Shown piece by piece: positions 42,449 to 51,035 of a DNA stretch of 64,000 nucleotides. A program made the position numbers and the translations under genes. The notes under the pieces were generated by a model. It saw only the letters and a list, made by a program, of their open reading frames with translations, made no database searches and was not told the DNA's origin. Positions within the stretch are counted from its first letter, which is position 1, and every line of letters begins with the position of its first letter. The stretch comes from Nonomuraea solani (GTDB lineage Bacteria; Actinomycetota; Actinomycetes; Streptosporangiales; Streptosporangiaceae): contig NZ_FNVT01000007.1 in the NCBI RefSeq assembly GCF_900108335.1, positions 372,001 through 436,000 of the forward strand, given 5' to 3'.

Positions 42449-43473
42449 CGCGGCCGGGCGATGTCGGCGAGCTCGGCGGCCGTCCCGGGGGTGATCGCGC
42501 CGTCGGCGACCACGATGACGACGTGCCTGGCGATCGTCTCGCCCGGGGCCAGGACCAGCGGCTCGTCCCAGGTCGGCGAGGAGCAGACGCCGAGGTAGTC
42601 GCGGGCGCGGACGAACCATCTGTCGCGGGCCGTCGTCTCGTCGCCCGGCGTGAACACCAGCGTCCACTCCCCACGGTCACGGTCGGCACCGGTGACGGCG
42701 ATCCACGGCGCGGTCGCGCCATGAACCCGCCCGACATCAGCCCCGAAGGCACTGAAAGCACCGGAGGCACCCGATGCGCCCGAGGCACCGGCGACACCGG
42801 AAGCACCCGAGGCACCGGAGGCACCGGGCACACGTGCGAGACCGGCGGTGCCCGGCCCGTCCCCCAGGTCCGTGACGGCCGGGCTGAGGACGCGGGGGGC
42901 GCCCGATACGGCCGGGCCGCGCCAGAAGATGCCGCCGAACCCGGCCCCCACCCGCCCGAGCGCCGCCGGGCTGCGGATCGGCAGCGGCGCCCCGGTGACG
43001 TTGGTGAGCCGGGTCCGCACCCCCAGCGACCAGGCGGTCTCCCCCAGAGCCCGGCAGGTGATCGAACGCTCCTCCGCCAGCAGCGTCGTCGCGTGCGGCC
43101 CGACCCAGTGCAAGGTGTGCGTCAGCTCCGTGCCCGTCCGGCGCAGCCAGCGCTGGTGCCGCTGCGTGCCGTGGTTGTCCAGCCAGGCCGGCCCGTGCCC
43201 GGCCACGAAGGTGCGCCCGCCCCAGAAGTTGCGCCCGTCAATGTCGGGAAAGGCGACGCTGATCCCGAACTGGTGACTGTGGGAGTCGGGGGCGGCGTCG
43301 GTGACGGTGGTGCCGGCCAGCGTGCGTACCGGATGCAGGTAGGGGCGCGGCGAGGTGGACAGCGGCAGGTCGGGCTCCCAGTTGTAGTGGGCGACGTCGT
43401 GGCCGCGCAGGCGCAGGACGGCGACGCCACGTGGCCGCTCGGCGAGCACCGGACCTGCGCCGGGAGCCTTCAT
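42445..43473 (-). CDS. DUF6807 (PmoA-like) family protein
   Basis: 342 residues. Family pattern: YNWEPDLPLSTSPRPYLHPVRTLAG, DSHSHQFGISVAFPDIDGRNFWGG, WLDNHGTQRHQRW. The strongly conserved histidines suggest a metal or sugar site in a beta-sandwich. This family recurs beside Gfo/Idh dehydrogenases and sugar importers and is thought to act in carbohydrate metabolism, although it is often mislabelled methane oxygenase PmoA. A Gly-Ala-Ser repeat (217-240) lies in a loop. It follows the permeases after 122 bases, and its stop overlaps the ROK start. Confidence 0.83.
   Translation of the reverse strand: MKAPGAGPVLAERPRGVAVLRLRGHDVAHYNWEPDLPLSTSPRPYLHPVRTLAGTTVTDAAPDSHSHQFGISVAFPDIDGRNFWGGRTFVAGHGPAWLDNHGTQRHQRWLRRTGTELTHTLHWVGPHATTLLAEERSITCRALGETAWSLGVRTRLTNVTGAPLPIRSPAALGRVGAGFGGIFWRGPAVSGAPRVLSPAVTDLGDGPGTAGLARVPGASGASGASGVAGASGASGASGAFSAFGADVGRVHGATAPWIAVTGADRDRGEWTLVFTPGDETTARDRWFVRARDYLGVCSSPTWDEPLVLAPGETIARHVVIVVADGAITPGTAAELADIARPR
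42754..42825 (-). repeat. Gly-Ala-Ser codon repeat in the DUF6807 gene
   Basis: About eight GASGAS-type units coded by a degenerate 9-bp repeat. It inserts a flexible loop before the FGADVG strand. Together with the ROK insert 1.2 kb downstream, it shows that simple-sequence expansion is active in this operon. Confidence 0.75.
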
Positions 43474-43595
43474 GGTGGTATCGCCGCCTCTCTCCGCCCT
43501 GACCAGGCCGAGTGGATCTCCCGGAGGTCGCGGTGCTTCCTGAGCGTACGACAATTCTCGGGCTCCCCGTTTCGGCGGCCGGCGGGTGGGCGCGG

Positions 43596-44471
43596 CTATT
43601 TCAGTCCGGTCGTGGCGATGCCCTTGACCAGGTATTTCTGGCCGGCGATGAAGAACCCGATCACCGGTGCGAGGGAGAGGAACGACATGGCGAACATCTG
43701 CCCCCACTGCGACTGGCCCTCGGAGTCGATGAACTGCCGCAGGGCCAGCGGCACGGTGTAGAGCTCGGAGTCGGTCAGATAGATCAGCGGACCGAAGAAC
43801 TCGTTCCAGACCGAGATGAACGTGAAGATGGCGGTGGTCGCGAAGGCGGGCATGCACAGCGGCATGATGACCTTCCAGAAGGTACGGAACGGCCCGCAGC
43901 CGTCGATGCGCGCCGCGTCGTCGAGCTCCTTGGGCAGGGCGCGCATGAACTGCACCATCAGGAAGATGTAGAACGCGTTGGTGGCCAGGAAGTTCGGCAC
44001 CAGCAGCGGATAGTAGGTGTTGAGCCAGCCGAGTTTGGCGAACACGATGTACTGCGGCACCAGCAGCACGTGGCCGGGCAGCATCATGGTGCCGAGCATC
44101 AGGGCGAAGAAGAGCTTGCGGCCGGTGAACTTCAGCCGGGCGAAGCCGTACGCGGCCAGCGAGCACGAGATCAGGTTCCCGACGATGCTCAGCACCACGA
44201 TGACCAGCGAGTTCACCAGATAGACGGTGAACGGGTGCTCCAGGGCGGTCCAGCCACGCGCGTAGTTGCTCAGGTCCCACGCGGCCGGCCAGAGCGACAG
44301 GTCGGTGAAGATCAGCTCGTCGGGTTTGAGCGAGCTGGAGATCAGCCATCCCAGCGGATAGAGCATGACCGCCCCGGCCAGGCAGAGCAGCACGTGCTTG
44401 ACGAACCGGGACCGGCGGCTGCTGCCGATCCGTTCGATGTAACTGTCCTCTTCGTACGGAGGAGCCGACAT
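43596..44471 (-). CDS. Sugar ABC transporter permease, MalG-type
   Basis: 291 residues, six TM segments, EAA loop DDAARIDGCGPFRTFWKVIMP. The typical carbohydrate-permease end is QKYLVKGIATTGLK. It follows its MalF-type partner by 9 bases. There is no ATPase gene here either. The gap of 122 bases to the DUF6807 gene may contain a secondary promoter. Confidence 0.93.
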   Translation of the reverse strand: MSAPPYEEDSYIERIGSSRRSRFVKHVLLCLAGAVMLYPLGWLISSSLKPDELIFTDLSLWPAAWDLSNYARGWTALEHPFTVYLVNSLVIVVLSIVGNLISCSLAAYGFARLKFTGRKLFFALMLGTMMLPGHVLLVPQYIVFAKLGWLNTYYPLLVPNFLATNAFYIFLMVQFMRALPKELDDAARIDGCGPFRTFWKVIMPLCMPAFATTAIFTFISVWNEFFGPLIYLTDSELYTVPLALRQFIDSEGQSQWGQMFAMSFLSLAPVIGFFIAGQKYLVKGIATTGLK

Positions 44472-44480
44472 GTTGAGACC

Positions 44481-45416
44481 TCAGTTGTCGTAGAAGACCC
44501 AGTACTTCGCGGCCAGGAAGTTGACCGCGGTGAACGCCGCGATGATCACCAGCAGCATCCAGGCCATGGCCGAGGCGTAGCCCATGTTGAACTGGGAGAA
44601 CCCCTGTTGGTACAGGTACAGGTTGTAGAAGAGCGTGGAGTTGGCCGGGCCGCCGGTGCCGCCGCTCATGATGAAGCCCTGGGTGAAGGTCTGGAACGAC
44701 GAGATCAGGGACTGGATCAGGTTGAAGAAGATGATCGGGCTGAGCAGCGGCAGCGTGATCGAGCGGAACCGGCGCCACTTCGACGCGCCGTCCATGGCGG
44801 CGGCCTCGTAGTACATGACGGGGATCTGCCGCAGCCCGGCCAGGAAGATCACCATGGGTGAGCCGAACGTCCAGATGTGCAGCACGATCAGCGTGGTGAG
44901 CGCGTAGTCGGGGTCGGTCGTCCAGCCGGGGCCTTCGATGCCGAACCAGCCGAGGAAGCCGTTCACGATGCCGTCGAGGCCGAAGATGTAGCGCCACAGC
45001 AGCACGATCGCCACGCTGCCGCCGAGCAACGACGGCAGGTAGAACACCGCCCGGTAGACGGGCAGGCCGCGTACGCCCCGGTTGAGCAGCATGGCCACGC
45101 CGAGGGCCGCGAGCAGCGACAGCGGCACCGACACGAACGTGTAGACGAAGGTGACCTTCAGCGACTGGTGCAGCACCGGGTCGCCGAGCATCTCGGTGAA
45201 GTTGTCCAGGCCGATCCACCGCGGCGCGTTGAGGAGGTTGTAGTCGGTGAACGCCAGATACAGCGACGCGAAGAACGGGATGACCGTGAACAGCATCCCG
45301 ATGAACCACGGCAGCAGGAACAGGTAGCCGGCCCGGTCCTGCGGCGGCTTCGCCCGCCGCCGGGCCGCCTTGACGGGAGGCGCGGCGACGGGCCGCTCCA
45401 GCACGGATCGAGTCAC
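44481..45416 (-). CDS. Sugar ABC transporter permease, MalF-type
   Basis: 311 residues from GTG 45416, which overlaps the binding-protein TGA (GTGA). Basic N-terminus (KAARRRAKPPQDR), six TM segments, EAA loop EAAAMDGASKWRRFRSITLP, and a GGPANSTLFYNLYLYQQGFS loop common to CUT1 permeases. Confidence 0.93.
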   Translation of the reverse strand: MTRSVLERPVAAPPVKAARRRAKPPQDRAGYLFLLPWFIGMLFTVIPFFASLYLAFTDYNLLNAPRWIGLDNFTEMLGDPVLHQSLKVTFVYTFVSVPLSLLAALGVAMLLNRGVRGLPVYRAVFYLPSLLGGSVAIVLLWRYIFGLDGIVNGFLGWFGIEGPGWTTDPDYALTTLIVLHIWTFGSPMVIFLAGLRQIPVMYYEAAAMDGASKWRRFRSITLPLLSPIIFFNLIQSLISSFQTFTQGFIMSGGTGGPANSTLFYNLYLYQQGFSQFNMGYASAMAWMLLVIIAAFTAVNFLAAKYWVFYDN

Positions 45417-46735
45417 CCGCCGAGCGCCTTCGCGCCCGCTTCGAGGAACGCCTTGGCGCCCTGCTGCGGCGTCTGCCGCTTGAACTCGACCTCGGTGGCG
45501 ATCGTCTCCAGGCTGCCGGCGATGCCGCTCGAACCGGGCGGATACGTGTACGCGCGCGGCAACTCCTCCTTCTGCAGCCCGGCCAGGTAGTCGGTGGCGA
45601 CCTGGTCGTCGGGCGGCAGGCTCGGCTTGACCTCGGCGGCCACCTTCGCGTTGGCGGGCACGCCGCGCGTCGTGCCGGTGGCCTTGGAGGCGTCGGGGTC
45701 GTTGATGAGGAAGTCGAGCAGCTTGAGCGTCTCGGCGGGGTGCTTGGACCGGGCGGCGACCGACCACAGGGCCGGGGTGTCGATCGACTGGCCGCGCCGC
45801 TTCTCGGTGGTCTCGCCGGGGATGCGCAGCAGCGCCAGGTTGCCGCCGGCGGCGGCGTTGTAGCCCAGGAAGTTGTTGGTGGGGATGATCTGCGAGGCGA
45901 GCGTGCCCTTGGCGAGGTATGACTGCTCGGCGGAGCCGCCGATGTTCTCGAAGAAGCCCGCGGGCGGGAACCCGCCTTCGGCCCGCATCTTCTCGACCAT
46001 CTCGAACCAGGCGACGACGGTGGCCTCGCTGATGCCCAGCTTGCCGTCGGCGGTGTAGAAGTCCTCGCCGCGCTGGCGGGTGTAGACGATGAGGTTGGCC
46101 AGGGTGGCGGGCTCGAATCCGGTGCCGTAGACCTTCTTGCCGCTGGCGTCGGAGATCTCCTTGGCGAACGCGGCCAGGTCCTTCCAGCTCCAGGTGTCGC
46201 CGTCGGGGATCTTGACGCCGTACTTCTCGGTCAGGGTCTTGTTGACGACGAAGCCGATGCTGTTCAGGCCGGAGGCGATGCCGAAGTTCTTGTCGCCGAC
46301 GGCGGCCAGGCCCAGCACGCTCTCGCTCAGCCCGGTGACGTCGACCGCGCCCTTGTGCTGGTTGAGGTCGAGGAGGGCGCCGCGGTCGGCGTATTCACGC
46401 AGGCTGTCCATCCGCATCATCATGAGATCGGGCGGGTCGCCGGCGGCGAAGCGGGTGGCCAGTTTGTCCTTGTACGGGCCGCTGTCCTGATACTCGGTCT
46501 TGACCGTGATGCCGGGGTTCTTGCGCTGGAAGACGTCGAGCGCGGCCTGCGTCTTCTGCGCCCGGGTGGCATCGCCCCACCAGACCATGTTCAGCCGCAC
46601 GCCACCGCCGGTGGGCGCGTCGCCGCCGCCGCCGAAGCCGCGGCCGCACGCGGTCAGGCCGAGTCCGAGGCCGGTCAGCCCGGCCATTCTCACCAAGTCC
46701 CGGCGGCTCAGGCCGATCCCGGATCGATCCGTCAT
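45413..46735 (-). CDS. Sugar ABC transporter substrate-binding lipoprotein with Tat-like signal
   Basis: 440 residues, solute-binding family 1. The signal contains SRRDLVRMAGLTGLGLGLTAC: a twin-arginine motif at 11-12 plus a lipobox with Cys30. The mature part reads VRLNMVWWGDATRAQKTQAAL, YKDKLATRFAAGDPPDLMMM and GLNSIGFVVNKTL. First gene of the importer-DUF6807-ROK operon. The signature resembles binders for oligosaccharides of uncertain type. Confidence 0.93.
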   Translation of the reverse strand: MTDRSGIGLSRRDLVRMAGLTGLGLGLTACGRGFGGGGDAPTGGGVRLNMVWWGDATRAQKTQAALDVFQRKNPGITVKTEYQDSGPYKDKLATRFAAGDPPDLMMMRMDSLREYADRGALLDLNQHKGAVDVTGLSESVLGLAAVGDKNFGIASGLNSIGFVVNKTLTEKYGVKIPDGDTWSWKDLAAFAKEISDASGKKVYGTGFEPATLANLIVYTRQRGEDFYTADGKLGISEATVVAWFEMVEKMRAEGGFPPAGFFENIGGSAEQSYLAKGTLASQIIPTNNFLGYNAAAGGNLALLRIPGETTEKRRGQSIDTPALWSVAARSKHPAETLKLLDFLINDPDASKATGTTRGVPANAKVAAEVKPSLPPDDQVATDYLAGLQKEELPRAYTYPPGSSGIAGSLETIATEVEFKRQTPQQGAKAFLEAGAKALGG

Positions 46736-46760
46736 GTGGGCGCAGTCCCTTCACGAGAAT

Positions 46761-46778
46761 TGCCGCGTTTTCACGGCA
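46761..46778. promoter_or_regulatory. Possible operator upstream of the second sugar importer
   Basis: TGCCGCGTTTTCACGGCA has 5-bp perfect arms (TGCCG/CGGCA) plus partial inner symmetry. It sits 26 bases before the binding-protein start. It is a candidate site for the ROK regulator encoded at the end of the operon, whose family prefers AT-centred inverted repeats. Confidence 0.4.
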
Positions 46779-46881
46779 TGGGGGGTGTCTCGGGCACGCG
46801 GATCGGCGCCACCCTGCGACGGCGGCGACCTGCGGGGTCGTGGGTCGCTCGCCGGAATCTGCCGGTCACGTTACGACGGAA

Positions 46882-46905
46882 TTTCGGGTTACGTCAACCC
46901 ATGAA
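46882..46905. promoter_or_regulatory. Inverted repeat before the short hydrolase gene
   Basis: GGGTT (46886-46890) and AACCC (46896-46900), with outer TTTC and GAAA arms, form a quasi-palindrome about 30 bases before the plus-strand hydrolase. It could be an operator or an mRNA hairpin at the 5' end of that gene. Confidence 0.35.
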
Positions 46906-46935
46906 ACAAATAAGGAAATGGCACGATGAGCGGCG

Positions 46936-47484
46936 ATGATGACCGAGAGCCTGGTCCGCGTCTCGACCGATCCCGTCGTGGACCTCTTCACCGCCCGCAC
47001 CACCACGGCCCCCGGGCCCGCCCTGCTGGTCGTGCACGGCGGCCCCGACTGGGATCACACCTACCTGACGGAACCGCTGGCCCGCCTGCCCCGCCAGGTG
47101 GTCTTCGCCGACCTGCGCGGCTGCGGGCGGTCCACCCGGGGGCTGCCGGACGGGGCGTACACCCCGGACGCGGCGACCCGCGATCTCGTGGCGCTGCTCG
47201 ACGCGCTGAAGATCGGCGAGGTGGACGTGCTCGGCTTCTCCTACGGCGGGCTGATCGCCCAGCGGCTGGCGCTCGCCCGCCCGGTACGCCGCCTCGCCAT
47301 CGCCTCCAGCTCGGTCCTCCCCGTGTCCACCCCCGACGGCCGGCCCCGGGCGGAGCGGGCGGCGGCGATGATCCCATCGGCCACGGCGGTGGTGCTGGAG
47401 GAGGCGGGCCACATGGCGCACGTGGACCAGCCGGAAGCCTGGCTGCGGGCCGTGGCCGCGTTTCTGGGTGGAAAACCAGGTTAG
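46936..47484 (+). CDS. Short alpha/beta-hydrolase lacking the cap domain
   Basis: 182 residues; homologues of this branch run about 250-290. Intact N-terminal half: HGGPDWDHTYL oxyanion loop, DLRGCGRSTRG, nucleophile Ser102 in GFSYGG. After SSSVLPVSTPDGRP it jumps straight to PSATAVVLEEAGHMAHVDQPEAW, which holds His159. The cap helices and the strand with the catalytic Asp are absent, consistent with an in-frame deletion of roughly 80 residues. Activity is doubtful. An upstream ATG (46926) with AAGGA is in another frame, which may point to a second lesion at the 5' end. Confidence 0.65.
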   Translation: MMTESLVRVSTDPVVDLFTARTTTAPGPALLVVHGGPDWDHTYLTEPLARLPRQVVFADLRGCGRSTRGLPDGAYTPDAATRDLVALLDALKIGEVDVLGFSYGGLIAQRLALARPVRRLAIASSSVLPVSTPDGRPRAERAAAMIPSATAVVLEEAGHMAHVDQPEAWLRAVAAFLGGKPG

Positions 47485-47493
47485 GTTTGTCGG

Positions 47494-48657
47494 GTGTCGA
47501 CCGCCGAAGCCGATATTTCACACTTATCCGCGCACTCCCGCATGGCCTGGCTCGATGCCCTGCGCGGCCTAGCGGCGGTCGCGGTGCTCGCCGAGCACAT
47601 GCTGCAGGCGATCATGCCGTCCCTGCGGCCGTACTGGTGCAACCTGGGCATCTACGGCGTGATGGTGTTCTTTCTGGTCAGCGGTTACATCATCCCGGTG
47701 TCGCTGGAGCGGCGCGGAGATCTGCGGGCCTTCTGGATCTCGCGGGCGTTCCGGCTATATCCGCTCTACGTCGCCGTCATCGGCCTGACCCTGGCGCTGG
47801 CGTGGTGGATTCCGGTGCGCGACGCCGTGCCCCGTGACCCGTCGGCGGTCGCCGCGCACGCCACCATGCTGACCGACGTGGTCGGCGTCGCCACGGTGGT
47901 GGATCCCATGTGGACGTTGTCGTACGAGATGGTCTTCTACCTCGTGTGCGCCGCCATGTACGCGGCCGGCGTGCACACGCGCGGCGGCGTGGCGGCTCTG
48001 CTGTTCGCCGGGGGCGCCGTGCTGGCCGGGCTGCTGCTGTCCGGGCCGCCGCTGACCGGCGGGTGGGTCGTGTGGGCGTCGACCGTGGCCTTCGCGCTCG
48101 GCCTGGCCTGCGTGGTCGCGCGGCGGGGCGCCGTGCCGGTCACGCTCGCACTGGGGATCGGGGCGGTCGCGCTGCTGTTCCTCAGCAGCCGGGCGCCGTG
48201 GTTCGGCGCGGCCATCCTGGCGGTGATGTTCGCCGGGGCCGCCGTCCACCGGTGGGAGCGGGAGGCGGGCCGCCTGTGGCCGGTCGGGGCCGCCGCCGTG
48301 CTGGTGGCCGTGGCGCCGGTGTGGGCGCCGCAGGCCGGATGGTGGTGGGTGCAGCCCGACGTGTGGATCACCACGCTCGCGATGGCGGCCGCGACGTTCG
48401 CCGGGGTCATGGCGGTGCGGGAGAGGTGGCGGATCCCCCGGTCCCTGGTGTGGCTGGGGATGGTCAGCTATTCGCTCTACCTGACCCATGTGCCGGTGCT
48501 GAAGCTGCTCACGGCGCTGGCCGGGGATCTGCGGACGGCTCCCCCGCCGGTCCAGGCGCTGGTCATGACCCTCACCACGGCGGCCATCCTGCTGGTCAGC
48601 GGGCTCACGTACCGGCTGATCGAGCTGCCCGCGCAGCGCCTCGGCCGCTCGCGCTAG
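47494..48657 (+). CDS. Membrane acyltransferase (acyltransferase 3 family)
   Basis: 387 residues, about ten TM helices. The family signature is LDALRGLAAVAVLAEHML with the probable catalytic His, VMVFFLVSGYIIP, and RAFRLYPLYVA. These enzymes O-acetylate or O-acylate cell-surface sugars and secondary metabolites. GTG start 9 bases after the hydrolase stop; the Shine-Dalgarno is poor (GGTTAGG). It lies close to a sulfotransferase and a glycosyltransferase, suggesting decoration of a surface glycan or glycolipid. Confidence 0.88.
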   Translation: MSTAEADISHLSAHSRMAWLDALRGLAAVAVLAEHMLQAIMPSLRPYWCNLGIYGVMVFFLVSGYIIPVSLERRGDLRAFWISRAFRLYPLYVAVIGLTLALAWWIPVRDAVPRDPSAVAAHATMLTDVVGVATVVDPMWTLSYEMVFYLVCAAMYAAGVHTRGGVAALLFAGGAVLAGLLLSGPPLTGGWVVWASTVAFALGLACVVARRGAVPVTLALGIGAVALLFLSSRAPWFGAAILAVMFAGAAVHRWEREAGRLWPVGAAAVLVAVAPVWAPQAGWWWVQPDVWITTLAMAAATFAGVMAVRERWRIPRSLVWLGMVSYSLYLTHVPVLKLLTALAGDLRTAPPPVQALVMTLTTAAILLVSGLTYRLIELPAQRLGRSR

Positions 48658-48752
48658 AAGGTCACCAGGAAGTCGTGCAGGTGCAGCAGCCAGATCAGCG
48701 CCCACAGCAGCACCGCCGGCCACCGTAACCGCCGGCGCCCGCTGCCTCCCAC
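48654..48752 (-). CDS. Small single-span membrane protein (32 residues)
   Basis: From GTG 48752, with AAGGGGGG about 9 bases upstream: a basic N-terminus SGRRRLRWP followed by one hydrophobic helix AVLLWALIWLLHLHDFLVTF, ending at a TAG that overlaps the convergent acyltransferase stop. The positive-inside start, single TM and ribosome site argue for a real microprotein. Function unknown; it is divergent from the sulfotransferase gene. Confidence 0.5.
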   Translation of the reverse strand: MGGSGRRRLRWPAVLLWALIWLLHLHDFLVTF

Positions 48753-48869
48753 GTCGTTCGGCCCCCCTTGTGGCAACTTATGCCCAAGTTTGCCCCACTT
48801 TATGGGGGCCGGTTGGGGCGCTCTTGATCCACAGCCAATTCCCAGGTAGGCCCGGTACTGTCCCTCGAC

Positions 48870-49724
48870 ATGAAGTGGCAGCGCAAGATCGACAAGGCGC
48901 TGGCCAGGTACACAGGATTCCAAATCAACCGAGTAGGAAAAGCGGAGAAGGTCTCTCCGAAAAGGCCCGAGGTGCCCTTCCGGCCGCCTGCGGACCCGGA
49001 GACCGACCGGCTGCTGACCGCGCCGGTGTTCATCATCTCGCCGGTCAGGTCGGGCTCGACGCTGCTGCGGGCGATGCTGAACGCTCACCCGGACCTGCAC
49101 GCTCCCCATGAGCTGCACGTACGCCGGTTGAGGGTGGAATTCGATACCTCGCTGGCGGACAAGGCCATGGCGGCGCTCGGGCACAACCGGGCCGACCTCG
49201 AACACCTGCTGTGGGATCGGGTGCTCCACCGCGAGCTCGTACGCAGCGGCAAACGGTTCATCGTCGAGAAGACCCCCGCCAACGCCTTCGCCTTCGAGCG
49301 GCTGGCCACCTGCTGGCCGGACGCCAGGTTCGTGTTCCTGCTGCGCCACCCGGCCTCCATCGCCGCCTCCTGGCACGAGGCCAGCCCGGACAAGCGCACC
49401 CCGCGCGAGGCGGCGGCCGACGCGCTGCGCTACATGAAGGCCGTACAGCGGGCCCGTAAAGCACTGCCGGGCCTGACCGTGCGCTACGAGGAGCTGACCG
49501 CCGAACCGGAGAAGACCGGGCGCGGCATCTGCGACTTCCTGGACCTGCCCTGGGCGCCCGAGCTGCTCTCCTACGGCACCCCGGACGTCGTGACCAAGGG
49601 GCTCGGCGACTGGAAGGACAAGATCCGCTCGGGCTCGGTGCAGCGCGGCCGCGACCTGCCCAGCGCGGCGGACATCCCCGACGAGCTCAAGGACATGTGC
49701 CGAACCTGGGAGTACCTGGTTTGA
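48870..49724 (+). CDS. PAPS-dependent sulfotransferase family protein
   Basis: 284 residues. 5'-phosphosulfate loop ISPVRSGSTLLRAML (about 56-70) and 3'-phosphate motif FVFLLRHPASIAASW, then LTVRYEELTAEPEKTGRGICDFLDLPW. It transfers sulfate from PAPS to a carbohydrate, lipid or other hydroxyl. It is translationally coupled to a glycosyltransferase (TTGA overlap), so the acceptor is probably a glycan or glycolipid built by that pair. Confidence 0.92.
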   Translation: MKWQRKIDKALARYTGFQINRVGKAEKVSPKRPEVPFRPPADPETDRLLTAPVFIISPVRSGSTLLRAMLNAHPDLHAPHELHVRRLRVEFDTSLADKAMAALGHNRADLEHLLWDRVLHRELVRSGKRFIVEKTPANAFAFERLATCWPDARFVFLLRHPASIAASWHEASPDKRTPREAAADALRYMKAVQRARKALPGLTVRYEELTAEPEKTGRGICDFLDLPWAPELLSYGTPDVVTKGLGDWKDKIRSGSVQRGRDLPSAADIPDELKDMCRTWEYLV

Positions 49725-50884
49725 AGATCCGATACATGTTGCTGCACGCCTACGGCATGGGCGGCACCATTCGCACCGTGGTCAACCAGGCGAACGCGAT
49801 GGCCGAGGCGGGCCACGAGGTCGAGATCGTCAGCGCGGTCCGGCGGCGTACCGACCCGCAGTTCGCCATCGACCGGCGCGTCACGCTGTCGTCGCTGGTG
49901 GACCAGCGCGACGGCGTCACGGCCGACACCCTGGCCCGCAAGGTGTGGCGCCGGGCCCGCGGCAAGATCGTCCCGTACGGCGAGTTCGCCGCCGACTACT
50001 TCACCGAACGGGTCGAGGGCGCGGTCATCGACTACGTGTCGGGCCTGCGCGACGGCATCCTGGTGACCACCCGCCCGGCGCTCAACCTCATCTCGGCCCG
50101 CCGCGCCACCTCCGGCGTGATCCGCGTCGCGCAAGAGCACATGAACCTGGCCTCCTACCACGAGGCCGTACGCGAGCAGATCGGCCGCCACTACGACGGC
50201 TTCGACACGGTGGCGGTGCTGACCGAGACCAGCCGCAGGGAATATCACGCCCTGCTGCCGCGCACACCCGTGGTCCGCATCCCCAACGCCGTGCACATGG
50301 ACGAGCGCAAGCACTCCGACCGGAGCCGCCCGATCGTCATCGCAGTGGGCCGGCTGGTGCCGCAGAAGGGCTTCGACCTGCTCATCCCCGCCTTCGCCGC
50401 CGCCGCCCGCGAGCATCCCGAGTGGAGCTTACGCATCTTCGGCACGGGACCGTCGAAGGAGAAGTTACAGGCCAGGATCGACGAGGCCGGCATGGGTGAC
50501 CGGATCAGGCTGATGGGCCGGAGCAACCGCATCCACGAGGAACTCGCCAAGGCGTCGATCTACGCGCTGAGCTCGCGCATCGAGGGCCTGCCGATGGCGA
50601 TGATCGAGGCGATGGGCCACGCCCTGCCGGTCGTCGCCTTCGACTGCCCCACTGGCCCCGGCGACGTGCTGACCCCCGGCGAGGACGGGCTGCTGGTGCC
50701 GCCTCGCGACGTGGACGCGCTGGCCGAGGCCCTGTCCCAGGCGATGGGCGACGCCGATCTCCGTGACCGCCTGGGCACCGCCGCCGCGGAGACGGCGCAG
50801 GACTACACCCCGCACGTCGTGATGCCGCTCTGGGAGGACCTGTTCACCTCGCTGATCGGCGGGGGGACCTTTAGCCGCCTTTGA
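49721..50884 (+). CDS. Glycosyltransferase family 4-like
   Basis: 387 residues, GT-B fold. N-terminal acceptor domain (MLLHAYGMGGTIRTVVNQANAMAEAGHEVEIV), a linker, then the nucleotide-sugar domain with VIAVGRLVPQKGFDLLIPAF, IFGTGPSKEKL and the EX7E-type motif RIEGLPMAMIEAMGHALPVV. TTG start overlapping the sulfotransferase stop, with GGGAG 8 bases before it. It resembles enzymes that act on cell-wall or capsular polymers. Confidence 0.92.
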   Translation: MKIRYMLLHAYGMGGTIRTVVNQANAMAEAGHEVEIVSAVRRRTDPQFAIDRRVTLSSLVDQRDGVTADTLARKVWRRARGKIVPYGEFAADYFTERVEGAVIDYVSGLRDGILVTTRPALNLISARRATSGVIRVAQEHMNLASYHEAVREQIGRHYDGFDTVAVLTETSRREYHALLPRTPVVRIPNAVHMDERKHSDRSRPIVIAVGRLVPQKGFDLLIPAFAAAAREHPEWSLRIFGTGPSKEKLQARIDEAGMGDRIRLMGRSNRIHEELAKASIYALSSRIEGLPMAMIEAMGHALPVVAFDCPTGPGDVLTPGEDGLLVPPRDVDALAEALSQAMGDADLRDRLGTAAAETAQDYTPHVVMPLWEDLFTSLIGGGTFSRL

Positions 50885-50952
50885 GCGTTATCGCCCATAA
50901 AGCCCGCTGTGTGAAAGCGAGAACGGAGTCCTGTGGAGGAGTGCAATACCAG

Positions 50953-50970
50953 GCCGGGCCCCGGCCCGGC
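50953..50970. terminator. GC hairpin after the glycosyltransferase gene
   Basis: GCCGGGC and GCCCGGC pair with a 4-base loop, 69 bases after the stop. No T-run follows. It is a possible terminator for the sulfotransferase-glycosyltransferase unit or a leader structure for the next gene. Confidence 0.4.
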
Positions 50971-51035
50971 GCGCCACCTCCGCCCAGTGACCCGTCCATG
51001 GCGGCCTCTCTTCCAGCTCAAGGAGTTCTTCAGCC

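Noticed and set aside
42445..43473. Annotation as methane monooxygenase subunit PmoA
   Set aside because: The name comes from a mislabelled family. The protein has no TM helices and the context is sugar uptake, so DUF6807 is the safer call.
42445..45309. A 954-codon minus frame running from the permease genes into DUF6807
   Set aside because: Only the last 342 codons (from ATG 43473) make sense. The rest is a wrong-frame reading of two clear permease genes.
48753..49376. N-terminal extension of the 32-residue membrane ORF to 240 residues
   Set aside because: The upstream part is antisense to the sulfotransferase gene; the GTG with a strong ribosome site marks the likely start.
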